Counted from the first letter of the stretch, positions 1 through 6,937 are shown. The stretch is 20,926 nucleotides of DNA from T3SED10-47 sp046483725 (GCA_046483725.1 JAWOCQ010000041.1:1-20926); one strand, 5' to 3'. Notes: a model not told the origin generated them from the letters alone. Translations and numbers: made by a program.

Positions 1-361
1 GGCCATCGGGGAGTGTCAATAGTGGGAGCCCGGAGTTGATGGCGTTCCGCCGGTAGATTGCCCCGAAGCTCCGGCCGACGATGGCGGAGATCCCCAAAGC
101 AATGAAGCAGTCCACCGCATGCTGTCGGGAGGAACCGGCGCCGAAGTTCTCACCCACAAACAGGATATCCCCGGGCTTTGCCCTCTGGGGGAAGTCGTGC
201 CACCCTTCCAGGTTTCCGAAGGCGTATTGGGCCATCTCCTGTGGGTCGGTGACCGCCAGGTGTGCGTTGTGGTAGATCTGGTCGGTGTCGATATCGTCTA
301 TCAGCTGTCCGCCGACGTCGGTGATCAGTACAGGCCTTCCGCACAGTGCTACCTCCCGCAT
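1..361 (-). CDS. LeuD-type aconitase-family small subunit, partial (C-terminus beyond window)
   Basis: Small (swivel-domain) subunit of an aconitase-superfamily hydro-lyase such as 3-isopropylmalate dehydratase, homoaconitase or a two-subunit aconitase. About 120 codons are present before the left edge. Seen: an IDTDQIY motif near residue 24, the GENFGAGSSRQHAVDCF signature that carries the small-subunit Gly-Ser-Ser-Arg substrate loop, and FGAIYRRNAINSGLP. The ATG at 361 is chosen because AAGGAGGG lies 4 bases before it; an in-frame ATG further up lacks such a site. It is the second LeuD-like gene here; it diverges from the one at 3919-4413 around the substrate loop (HNAHLAV here, GRYTYARM there). 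It lies 53 bases after a ParE-like toxin gene. The partner large subunit is either the gene at 1083 or one beyond the edge. The family call is firm; the substrate is unknown. Confidence 0.88.
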   Translation of the reverse strand, partial: MREVALCGRPVLITDVGGQLIDDIDTDQIYHNAHLAVTDPQEMAQYAFGNLEGWHDFPQRAKPGDILFVGENFGAGSSRQHAVDCFIALGISAIVGRSFGAIYRRNAINSGLPLLTLPDG

Positions 362-414
362 AACGCCCTCCTTGCTGCCCGGTTTGTGTTTACCCATTGC
401 TGTCTGTGCATGGA

Positions 415-747
415 CTACTGGGCCAGTTTCCCTGAGCTGCCGCGCTCTTCGCGTTGCCACAAGGCAAAAAGATCCCGTGCTCCGTGGATCACGGCAAGCA
501 CATACGCCTCGTTCTCTGTGACCTGGTAGATCAGTCTGTAGCGCCCCAGGAGTAGCTCGCGAACAGCTGGCTCGCCTATCTCCGGTACAACACGTCCTCG
601 CTCGGCCATTGAGCCGAGTGAGCGCGCGGCATCTCGAACGTGACGCACAAATGTGGCTGCATAGCTAGGCGAATCCTTTGCGATGTACGATGCGATCGAC
701 TCAACGTCGCTCCATGCCGTAGCCGTCCACCTCACCTCTCGATCCAT
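415..747 (-). CDS. ParE/RelE-family type II toxin
   Basis: A 110-residue protein of the RelE/ParE toxin superfamily, whose members either cleave mRNA at the ribosome (RelE) or block gyrase (ParE). Seen: an N-terminal WTATAWSDVESIASYIAKDS helix-forming segment typical of ParE-like proteins, a conserved RELLLGRYRLIYQV strand pair, and a closing VLAVIHGARDL strand. The gene starts inside the antitoxin gene with a 16-base overlap (732-747), so translation is probably coupled. The C-terminal tail beyond residue 98 is charged and probably disordered. Family assignment is confident; whether the target is gyrase or mRNA cannot be told from sequence alone. Confidence 0.86.
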   Translation of the reverse strand: MDREVRWTATAWSDVESIASYIAKDSPSYAATFVRHVRDAARSLGSMAERGRVVPEIGEPAVRELLLGRYRLIYQVTENEAYVLAVIHGARDLFALWQREERGSSGKLAQ

Positions 748-920
748 CGGGCCATGCGCTGCTCGACTTCTTGGTGTGTTAGGATCCCACCTTCCTCGAT
801 ATCTCTCATCCCTCGCTCAATCTTCTGCCGGACGTAGATGGAGTACTGAATGTCCTCAAAGGAAGCATCATCTGGGATGTCCGCCAGCATCCGCAACACC
901 GCTTCTTTTGCCGTACTCAT
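732..920 (-). CDS. Antitoxin of the ParE/RelE-like toxin
   Basis: A 62-residue acidic protein directly upstream of, and overlapping, the toxin gene. The start at 920 (reading MSTAKEAVLRMLADIP) is chosen over a longer GTG-started frame to 1013 because GGGAGGG lies 3 bases before this ATG, and because the peptide upstream looks non-conserved. The segment LADIPDDASFEDIQYSIYVRQ resembles the short antitoxins annotated beside ParE-like toxins: a helix followed by IxVRxKIExG and an HxEVxxRMxRW tail that would wrap the toxin. By analogy it neutralises the toxin and may repress its own transcription. It starts 162 bases after the leuC-like gene, the largest gap in this operon. Confidence 0.8.
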   Translation of the reverse strand: MSTAKEAVLRMLADIPDDASFEDIQYSIYVRQKIERGMRDIEEGGILTHQEVEQRMARWIER

Positions 921-1082
921 AATCCCTCCCTGGCACCCCCATTGTAACCCTATGAGTCTGCGGTACACGCTTCGAGTTCCCGCTACCATCTCACAAGATT
1001 CAGCCTCGATCACCTCCTCCCTTTGGATTCGGAAGGTTCAGCTTGTCCTTGACCTCGGCCAGTGTGGGGGTATGCCCTCTGG

Positions 1083-2336
1083 CTACAGCCGCTCGGGGGA
1101 CGTGATCTTGCCGCGCAGGGCCGAGGCGGCGGCGGTGACCGGCGAGCAAAGGTACGTCGGGCCTTTGCCTTGCTTGCCGGGGAAGTTCCGGTTGCCCGTG
1201 GACAGCTGCACCTCGCCTTCGCCCGTCATCCCGATCTGCCCCTCGGCGCAGCCGGCGCACGCCGGGTGGGAGACGATGGCCCCGGCGTCGTGCAGAACCT
1301 CCAGCCACCCCTCGCGGAGGAGCCTCCCCCACACGCTCCGCGTGGCCGGCGAGACACGCAGGGTGACGCCGGGAGCGATCTTCTTGCCCTGGAGGATCTT
1401 GGCTGCCGCCAGCACGTCCTCGTAGCGGCCGTTGGTGCACGAACCGACGAACACCGTGTTCAGGGGTTCTCCTTCCAGCTCGGCCACGTCGTGTACGTTG
1501 TCCGGTCGAGGTGGTGCGGCTACTTTCGGGCGGAGGTCGGAGACGTCGACCGTTACGGTGTGGGCATAGGTGGCGTCAGGATCCGCCGTTGGGTACGCAA
1601 GCTCGTCGCGCCCAGCCGCCTCGCGGCTGAAGGCTAGCACCTCCTCGGAGGGTGGAAGGAACGCGGCGATGGCTCCCATCTCGGTGGCCATGGAGGCCAG
1701 GGTGATCCTCCCGGCCAGGTCTAGTCCGTCGATTGCCGGGCCCAGGAGCTCCATAGCCATCCCCAGCGCGCCCCGCGAGCCCAACGTACCTACGAGCGCC
1801 AGGGTCAGGTCCTTGGCCGTTGCATGTGGGCCCGGGGTGCCCTGGACCTCGATGCGCAGCGTGCCCGGCACCGCAAACCACGTGCGCCCCGTGCGGAAGA
1901 CGTAGGCGATGTCCACGTCGCCCATGCCCTGTCCGAAGGATCCCACGGCACCCATGATGTTCAGGTGGGAGTCGGTGCCCACCACGGTGGCCCCGGGGAC
2001 CGCCAGGCCCTCCTCCATGAGCACGTGCGAGCCGATCCCGCTGTCCACGTCGTAGACACGGATCCCTTGCTCCTGGGCGAACACCCGGCACGTCTGCTGG
2101 ATCTCCGCGTAGCGGATGGTGTTGGCCGGTGCGTTGCAGTCGAAGGTGAAGAAGGTCCGGGAGGGGTCGTCCACCCGCTGGTCGGGAAACGCACTGCGGT
2201 AGTTTTTCACCACGCTGGCCCCGGCGAAATCGCGGGCCGATCGCACATCAATCCCAATCCATACTTCCTTGCCCGCCTCTACGTGCTCGTCGCTGTGGGC
2301 GGCCAGGATCTTCTCGATCACCGTCTTGCCCATCAT
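1083..2336 (-). CDS. LeuC-type aconitase-family large subunit (isopropylmalate / homocitrate / citrate hydro-lyase)
   Basis: Catalytic large subunit of a [4Fe-4S] hydro-lyase that isomerises a hydroxy-acid by dehydration and rehydration together with a LeuD-type subunit. Seen, numbering from ATG 2336: the VGTDSHLN motif near 119, VFVGSCTNGR with the first cluster ligand C300, a CAGC pair giving C360 and C363, and STGNRNFPGKQG near 379. The length of 417 residues matches LeuC/homoaconitase proteins. The usual FDH motif reads FDCNAPAN here, a Cys where His is common. The stop codon of the upstream RelE gene overlaps the start region (GGTGATGATG); ATG 2336 or 2333 fits the GGAAGGGG site better than GTG 2339. 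No leuA or lysine genes are in view, so the pathway stays open. Confidence 0.9.
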   Translation of the reverse strand: MMGKTVIEKILAAHSDEHVEAGKEVWIGIDVRSARDFAGASVVKNYRSAFPDQRVDDPSRTFFTFDCNAPANTIRYAEIQQTCRVFAQEQGIRVYDVDSGIGSHVLMEEGLAVPGATVVGTDSHLNIMGAVGSFGQGMGDVDIAYVFRTGRTWFAVPGTLRIEVQGTPGPHATAKDLTLALVGTLGSRGALGMAMELLGPAIDGLDLAGRITLASMATEMGAIAAFLPPSEEVLAFSREAAGRDELAYPTADPDATYAHTVTVDVSDLRPKVAAPPRPDNVHDVAELEGEPLNTVFVGSCTNGRYEDVLAAAKILQGKKIAPGVTLRVSPATRSVWGRLLREGWLEVLHDAGAIVSHPACAGCAEGQIGMTGEGEVQLSTGNRNFPGKQGKGPTYLCSPVTAAASALRGKITSPERL

Positions 2337-2599
2337 CACCCCTTCCAGCCTCTGTAGGCTTCTTTTCGATGTCGGATCCGAAACACTGTGACCTTCTTTT
2401 CAGCGTCATCGACCTCGTACAGCAACCGGTACTCACCGATACGCAACCGCCAAGCGTTTGTGCCTATCTTCACTGTGCCTCTCGGGCGAGGACTGTCTTC
2501 CAGCCGGTCCAGCACAGCGGCAACTCGCGGCTCGACGTCTGACGGAAGCTGCCGGTAGTCCTTGAGGGCCCCGGTCACGAGCAAAACGGTATACGCCAT
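2336..2599 (-). CDS. RelE-family mRNA interferase toxin
   Basis: An 87-residue RelE-type toxin. Seen: the N-terminal YTVLLVTGALKDYRQLP strand-helix, the RPRGTVKIGTNAWRLRIGEY segment and the RLLYEVDDAEKKVTVFRIRH strands followed by KEAYR, matching the order of conserved features in RelE proteins that cleave mRNA in the ribosomal A site. It starts 2 bases after its antitoxin gene ends, and its TGA overlaps the start of the leuC-like gene. It is therefore embedded in the metabolic operon rather than flanked by its own terminator. A different family from the 415-747 toxin is suggested by shorter length and a distinct N-terminus. Activity is inferred, not shown. Confidence 0.88.
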   Translation of the reverse strand: MAYTVLLVTGALKDYRQLPSDVEPRVAAVLDRLEDSPRPRGTVKIGTNAWRLRIGEYRLLYEVDDAEKKVTVFRIRHRKEAYRGWKG

Positions 2600-2601
2600 A
2601 C

Positions 2602-2784
2602 TCAGCCAGTGTTATCCTCCGACCCCGTACGGCGCACTTTCCGCCACGGGACACGGCTGCCGTCATCTTCCCGCTTGGCCTGGGCCAACGCCAACGAGTC
2701 TTCCAGGTGCTCGGCCAACTCCGGCAGCCACTCTTCGGGGAGCTGGTCGATCAGCCTGAGGATTCGTTCCTTGACTTGGGCCAT
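2602..2784 (-). CDS. Antitoxin partner of RelE-type toxin
   Basis: A 60-residue protein just upstream of the RelE gene, 6 bases after the dehydrogenase gene. The N-terminal half is an amphipathic helix region (RILRLIDQLPEEWLPELAEH), followed by a charged tail rich in Arg, Lys and Asp. This is typical of short antitoxins beside RelE toxins: a dimerising helix segment and a toxin-binding tail. Its ribosome site GGAGGG is made from the final Gly codons of the dehydrogenase gene, so its translation is probably coupled to that gene. No clear DNA-binding fold (ribbon-helix-helix or AbrB) is obvious, so self-regulation is uncertain. The call rests mainly on position, size and sequence style. Confidence 0.78.
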   Translation of the reverse strand: MAQVKERILRLIDQLPEEWLPELAEHLEDSLALAQAKREDDGSRVPWRKVRRTGSEDNTG

Positions 2785-2790
2785 GCTGCT

Positions 2791-3918
2791 TCACCCTCCG
2801 GTGGCGGCTTTGGCCACTGCCTGGGCCATCTCGTCCGTGGAGTCTGTGCCGCCCATGTCGTGGGTGCGCACCTTGCCCTGGCGGATGACTTCGGCCACGG
2901 CTTGCTCGATGCGCTCGCCCATCTCCTTTTCCCCCAGCCAGTCCAGCATCATCTTGCCGGCAAGGATGGCGGCCAGGGGGTTGACCCGCTTCTGTCCGGC
3001 GTACTTGGGGGCCGAGCCGTGCGTCGGCTCGAACACGCCGTATTCCTTGCTAATGTTTCCCGCCGCGGCGAAGCCGAGGCCCCCGACGATCTGCGCGGAA
3101 AGGTCGGAGACGATGTCCCCGAACATATTGGACGAGGCCAGTACGCCGTAATCCTGGGGGTTTTTGACCAGCCACATGCACATGGCGTCGATGTTTGTGT
3201 CCCTAAGCTCGACGCCGGGGAACTCCTGGGCCACCTCCCGGGCGGCCCGCAGCATCATGCCGCTTGTCTCCCGGATCACGTTGGGCTTTTCCACCACGGT
3301 CACCGATGGGTACCCGTGCTCTTGAGCGTACTCAAAGGCCGCCCGGACGATCCGCCGGCAGCCCTCCCAGGTGAAAATCCGACAGGAGATGGCTACTTCG
3401 TCGGCGGGCTTTTCGGCGAAGCGCTTCATCTTTGGCGAGTGGGCGGCCAGCGCCTGGCTCACCTGCTCGGGCACAGGGTGGAACTCCACGCCAGCGTACA
3501 ACCCTTCGGTGTTCTCCCGGAAGACCACCAGGTCGATGTCGTCGCGCAAGTTAAGCGGGTTTCCGGGGAACGCCTTGCACGGCCGCACGTTGGCGTAGAG
3601 GTCGAACAGCTGCCTTAGGCCGACGATGGGGCTGCTGTATTCATAACCTTTGTTCTTGAGCTCCGGGGCGAGTTCTTGTGCGGCCTCGTCTTTGGGCTTG
3701 GACGTGATCGCCCCGAACAAACAGGCATCGGTGCTCTTCAGCACCTCCACCGTGCGCTCAGGCAGGGGGTTGCCTTCGTTGCACCAAAACTCCCAGCCCA
3801 CATCGCCCGGGACGTACTCGGCGTCGAAGCCTACGGCATCCAGCACCAAACGCGCCGCATCCAGCACGTCGTGACCGACCCCGTCGCCGGGGAGATACGC
3901 AATACGATGTTTGGCCAT
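2791..3918 (-). CDS. Isocitrate/isopropylmalate/homoisocitrate dehydrogenase family protein, probably NADP-type
   Basis: A 375-residue metal-dependent beta-decarboxylating dehydrogenase. It oxidises a 2-hydroxy-3-carboxy acid (isocitrate, homoisocitrate or 3-isopropylmalate) and releases CO2. Seen: IAYLPGDGVG at the N-terminus, DLYANVRPC near 106-114, FRENTEGLYAG with Tyr141, EKPNV with Lys211, metal-binding aspartates near D244, D268 and D272, and EPTHGSAPKYAG near 297-308. The K305-Y306...V312 set matches the residues that give NADP preference in E. coli isocitrate dehydrogenase, where NAD enzymes usually have Asp-Ile...Ala. The isopropylmalate-specific Glu-x-x-Leu-Leu pattern before the LR(Q/K) helix is absent; the segment reads SSPIVG. 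This argues against plain LeuB. It abuts the LeuD-like gene with no gap. Confidence 0.88.
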   Translation of the reverse strand: MAKHRIAYLPGDGVGHDVLDAARLVLDAVGFDAEYVPGDVGWEFWCNEGNPLPERTVEVLKSTDACLFGAITSKPKDEAAQELAPELKNKGYEYSSPIVGLRQLFDLYANVRPCKAFPGNPLNLRDDIDLVVFRENTEGLYAGVEFHPVPEQVSQALAAHSPKMKRFAEKPADEVAISCRIFTWEGCRRIVRAAFEYAQEHGYPSVTVVEKPNVIRETSGMMLRAAREVAQEFPGVELRDTNIDAMCMWLVKNPQDYGVLASSNMFGDIVSDLSAQIVGGLGFAAAGNISKEYGVFEPTHGSAPKYAGQKRVNPLAAILAGKMMLDWLGEKEMGERIEQAVAEVIRQGKVRTHDMGGTDSTDEMAQAVAKAATGG

Positions 3919-4413
3919 TCACGCCTCCTTGGTCAGCCTTTTCTTCAAGTGGGGAACTAGTCCGCCGTCGTCCAAAATCTCCCTTACCGCCGCAGGGAGA
4001 GGAGGAAAACCATATTGCACCTCTTTATGCGTGAGTACACCCGTCTCCAAATCGATGGACACCGGATCGCCATGCTCGATAGCATCCACCGCCTCCGGGA
4101 TCTCCAGCGCGAGCAATCCTGAGTTGATCGCGTTGCGGAAGTAGATGCGGGCGAAGGACTTGGCCACTACGGCCCCCACGCCAGCGGCCTTCAGGCAGGT
4201 CACCGCCTGCTCCCGCGAGGACCCGCAGCCAAAATTCCGCCCGCCGACGATCACGTCGCCCGGCTTCACCTTCGAAGCGAAGTCCGAGTCCAGGTCCTCC
4301 AGCGCGTGCTTGGCCATCTCCTCGGGCTCCATGCGGGCGTAGGTGTACCGGCCGGGGAAGATCACGTCCGTGTTGACACTATCCCCGTATTTCCATGCTT
4401 TTCCCTGGATCAT
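3919..4413 (-). CDS. LeuD-type aconitase-family small subunit (isopropylmalate / homoaconitate / aconitate)
   Basis: A 164-residue swivel-domain subunit that pairs with a LeuC-type large subunit. Seen: the start IQGKAWKYGDSVNTDVIFPG, the substrate-loop region GRYTYARM, GGRNFGCGSSREQAV with the conserved Ser-Ser-Arg, KSFARIYFRNAINSGLL, and a C-terminal ending LVPHLKKRL. Length and motifs match the archaeal-type short LeuD/HacB/AksE group, which includes isopropylmalate isomerases and homoaconitases; the loop between residues 20 and 28 is where these differ in substrate. AAGGGGGG stands before the ATG. The gene is first in the minus-strand operon. Its last codons (AAGGAG) provide the ribosome site of the dehydrogenase that follows at once. 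Confidence 0.9.
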   Translation of the reverse strand: MIQGKAWKYGDSVNTDVIFPGRYTYARMEPEEMAKHALEDLDSDFASKVKPGDVIVGGRNFGCGSSREQAVTCLKAAGVGAVVAKSFARIYFRNAINSGLLALEIPEAVDAIEHGDPVSIDLETGVLTHKEVQYGFPPLPAAVREILDDGGLVPHLKKRLTKEA

Positions 4414-4450
4414 GACACCCCCCTTGTAGCCTTGGGGGATGGTACCACAA

Positions 4451-4500
4451 GCGAAGGGGACAGTCCCCGTTGGGGTCCCCCCGGGGACTGTCCCCCTCGT
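4451..4500. repeat. REP-like inverted repeat built from GGGGACAGTCCCC palindromes
   Basis: GGGGACAGTCCCC at 4456-4468 and its exact reverse complement GGGGACTGTCCCC at 4483-4495 form a 13-base-pair stem. Between them lies a third small palindrome GGGGTCCCC (4472-4480). Flanking bases (GCGA/TCG) extend the pairing with one mismatch. The same 13-mer recurs at 10634-10646. There is no T-tract, so it does not look like a terminator. The layout resembles bacterial REP/BIME elements; that identity is inference. Confidence 0.7.
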
Positions 4501-4603
4501 AACCCTTACGAGTAGAGGAAGGTCGACCGGTGCGAGGTCCCCGTCGTCCTGGTTGTTCTGCAGGAGATTATGGAAGGATGATGGGGGTGGCCCCTGCGAT
4601 GTG

Positions 4604-4747
4604 TCAGCTTCCTTTGGGCACGAGGGTGACGTTCTCCAGGCCTTCGAAATCCGCGTCTTGCGTCCACAGCCTTGCGGAGTGGGCTCGCGCTGTGGCGAGG
4701 ATGATGCTGTCGGCCATTGGAAGGGGTTTCGGTTTCGGAAAAGCGGG
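4604..4747 (-). pseudogene. Remnant of a PIN-domain (VapC-type) toxin gene, C-terminal fragment
   Basis: The minus strand reads PLPMADSIILATARAHSARL followed by WTQDADFEGLENVTLVP and a TGA at 4606-4604. This is the typical C-terminal third of VapC-type PIN ribonucleases: the conserved MADSIILATA helix carrying one acidic active-site residue, and the (L)WTQDADF motif carrying another. Upstream the frame degenerates into a Pro/Lys-rich stretch without a plausible start and reaches a stop near 4793. The N-terminal two thirds, including the first catalytic Asp, are missing. I read it as a broken toxin gene, the third toxin-antitoxin trace within about 4.5 kb. Confidence 0.75.
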
Positions 4748-4785
4748 GTTGAGGCTATGATCTACAAAGGAGGGGGTCACAGGGA

Positions 4786-6879
4786 ATGCGCCTCAGCGAC
4801 CATCCGATCCTGCCGGTGGAGCGGGGGAGGCACCTCCGGTTCACCTACCGCGGGCGGGAGCTCATCGCCCATGAGGGAGAGACGATCACGGCGGCGCTGT
4901 ACGCCGCTGGGATAAGTGTTTTCGGCCACCATCCAAAGGACGGCGCGCCCCAGGGCCTGTTCTGCGCCAACGGCCAGTGTGCCCAATGCATGGTCATCGC
5001 CGATGGCGTCCCGGTGAAAGGCTGTATGGAACTCGTGCATGAGGGGATGGCCGTGGAGCCTGTGGAGGGCCTGCCGGAGCTCCCCCGTGCCCAGGGACCG
5101 CCGGAGACTGGAGATATCGAAACCGTTGACGTGCCGGTGCTTGTCATCGGCGGCGGCCCGGCGGGGATGTCCGCCGCCATCGAGCTTGGCCGGCGGGGAG
5201 TGGAAACGCTTCTGGTGGACGACAAGCACCGCCTGGGTGGAAAGCTCGTCCTGCAGACGCACCGGTTCTTCGGGTCCACGGAGGCTGTGTACGCTGGAAC
5301 GCGGGGGACGGACATCGCCCGGCGGCTGGAGGATGAGCTCGCCGAGCTTTCAAACGTAGAAGTATGGCTGAACTCCACTGTGCTGGCCGTGTACAGCGAC
5401 CGGATCGTGGGTCTGCTGAAAGAAAACCGCCGCTACGTGCAAGTCGTCCCCCAGGCGCTCCTCGTGGCCGCCGGGGCGCGGGAGCGCTCGCTCGCCTTCC
5501 CCGGCAGCACGCTGCCCGGCGTGTATGGTGCCGGAGCGTTCCAGACGCTGGTGAACCGCGACCTGGTCAAGGCGGCCGAGCGGCTGTTTATCGTGGGCGG
5601 AGGGAACGTGGGGCTCATCGCCGGCTACCACGCCTTGCAAGCGGGAATCGAGGTCGTCGGCCTGTGCGAGGCCCTGCCCGAGTGCGGGGGATACAAGGTG
5701 CACCGGGATAAGCTGGCCCGCCTGGGGGTTCCCATCTACACATCGCACACGGTGCTCTCGGCGCAAGGCGAGAACCAGGTGGAGTCGGTGACCATCGCTC
5801 AGATCGACGAAGAATTCCAGCCTCTCCCGGGAACTGAAAAATCATTCGCCTGCGACACGGTGCTCATCGCCGTGGGGCTGGATCCAGTGGACGAGTTCTA
5901 CCAGGCGGCCCGGGCTTATGGCCTCCCTGCCTTCGCCGCCGGAGACGCCCAGGAGATCGCCGAGGCCTCGGCGGCCATGTTCTCAGGGAAGATCGCCGGC
6001 CGGGAGGTCTCCCGTGCCCTGGAGGCAGAGCAGGAGGAGATCCCCGCCGAGTGGGCGCACATGGTGGAGGTCCTGAAGTCCCCTCCCGGAGAGCGTGTCG
6101 AATGGCGCCCGCCGGATGCGGAAGACGGCGTTGTCCCGGTGATCCACTGCACGGAGGAGATCCCCTGCAATCCGTGCACGACCGTGTGTCCCCAAGGGTT
6201 GATCCACATCGAAGGGGACGACATCCGCCGGGTCCCGGAGTTCGTCGGGGACAGCTCCGACAAGCGCTGCCTGGGCTGCGAGCAGTGCGTGGTGATTTGC
6301 CCGGGCCTGGCGATCACGCTGGTGGATTACCGGCAGGACGGAGAGTTCCCTACCGTCACACTGGCCTACGAGCTCTCCGCCGGCGATATCTCCCCCGGTG
6401 ACCGGCTGACCGGAGTGGACATGGAAGGGGATGAACTGGGGGAAGTTGAGGTCACCGACGTCAGGTCCATCCCTCAAAACGACCGCACGGTGCTCCTCAA
6501 ACTCCGGGTGCCCAAAGACCGGGCGAAGGCTCTTGCCGGTGTGCGCGTGCAGGGCCCGTGGGCCTGCGCTCCACTTCCTGAGGCCCTGGAGCCCCTAACT
6601 GACGAGCAGATTGTCTGCCGCTGCGAGCGGGTCACCGCCGGGGAGATCCGCCAGCTCATCCGCCGCGGATACCGTGATATGAACGAGCTGAAGGCCGTCA
6701 CCCGCGCCGGGATGGGAGCCTGCGGGGGGAAAACCTGCAGCACGCTCATCAAGCGCCTGTTCCGCGAGGAAGGTTTTGCCGAGGATGAGGTAACCCCGTT
6801 CGTCCAGCGCCCGTTGTTCGTCGAAGTCCCCCTGGCCCTGTTCGCCGGCGCCCACACCCAGGAGGCGGACCGTGAATAG
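4786..6879 (+). CDS. Multi-cluster FAD/NAD iron-sulfur oxidoreductase (HcnA-HcnB/SoxA-like fusion)
   Basis: A 697-residue flavoprotein joining domains that are separate in hydrogen cyanide synthase, octopine oxidase and archaeal proline dehydrogenase complexes. In order: a [2Fe-2S] domain with C60, C65, C68 and C80; an FAD-binding Rossmann motif (VIGGGPAG, 120-127); an NAD(P)-type motif (VGGGNVG, 270-276) inside a pyridine nucleotide-disulfide reductase-like fold; a ferredoxin-like insert with C455/C461/C464/C468 and C495/C498/C501/C505 for two [4Fe-4S] clusters; and a C-terminal BFD-like [2Fe-2S] domain with C611, C613, C646 and C651. It is cytoplasmic, with no signal peptide. It probably moves electrons between a partner dehydrogenase (the gene at 7248) and NAD or ferredoxin. 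AAAGGAGGGGG supports this ATG. Domain calls are strong; substrate is unknown. Confidence 0.92.
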   Translation: MRLSDHPILPVERGRHLRFTYRGRELIAHEGETITAALYAAGISVFGHHPKDGAPQGLFCANGQCAQCMVIADGVPVKGCMELVHEGMAVEPVEGLPELPRAQGPPETGDIETVDVPVLVIGGGPAGMSAAIELGRRGVETLLVDDKHRLGGKLVLQTHRFFGSTEAVYAGTRGTDIARRLEDELAELSNVEVWLNSTVLAVYSDRIVGLLKENRRYVQVVPQALLVAAGARERSLAFPGSTLPGVYGAGAFQTLVNRDLVKAAERLFIVGGGNVGLIAGYHALQAGIEVVGLCEALPECGGYKVHRDKLARLGVPIYTSHTVLSAQGENQVESVTIAQIDEEFQPLPGTEKSFACDTVLIAVGLDPVDEFYQAARAYGLPAFAAGDAQEIAEASAAMFSGKIAGREVSRALEAEQEEIPAEWAHMVEVLKSPPGERVEWRPPDAEDGVVPVIHCTEEIPCNPCTTVCPQGLIHIEGDDIRRVPEFVGDSSDKRCLGCEQCVVICPGLAITLVDYRQDGEFPTVTLAYELSAGDISPGDRLTGVDMEGDELGEVEVTDVRSIPQNDRTVLLKLRVPKDRAKALAGVRVQGPWACAPLPEALEPLTDEQIVCRCERVTAGEIRQLIRRGYRDMNELKAVTRAGMGACGGKTCSTLIKRLFREEGFAEDEVTPFVQRPLFVEVPLALFAGAHTQEADRE

Positions 6880-6937
6880 GCGAGCGAAAGCTGTCATGAT
6901 ACGGTGCGGGCTTGTCGGGAGAATCCCTGCTGGATCC

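Larger units (their letters stand above)
4414..4785. other. Divergent intergenic region with REP-like hairpin and toxin remnant
   Basis: This 372-base stretch separates the minus-strand leu-type operon from the plus-strand redox cluster. It holds the inverted repeat at 4451-4500, a PIN-domain remnant at 4604-4747 and the ribosome site AAAGGAGGGGG (4766-4776) of the gene at 4786. No convincing promoter for either direction was found. A TATGAT at 4756 is too close to the ribosome site to serve the downstream gene well. Confidence 0.7.

Noticed and set aside
1003..1082. Protein-like reading HTPTLAEVKDKLNLPNP just after the leuC-like stop, in another frame
   Set aside because: The leuC-like protein is already full length and ends in the usual KITSPE tail. 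The reading has no start codon of its own. It may be a decayed extension, but the evidence is too thin to call a gene or frameshift.
2707..3618. Long plus-strand open frame (303 codons) opposite the dehydrogenase gene
   Set aside because: It is the antisense shadow of a clear dehydrogenase in GC-rich DNA and encodes no recognisable motif.
4733..4761. Possible promoter with TATGAT at 4756-4761 for the fused flavoprotein gene
   Set aside because: The -35 position reads TTTCGG, and the start of transcription would fall inside the ribosome-binding site at 4766-4776.
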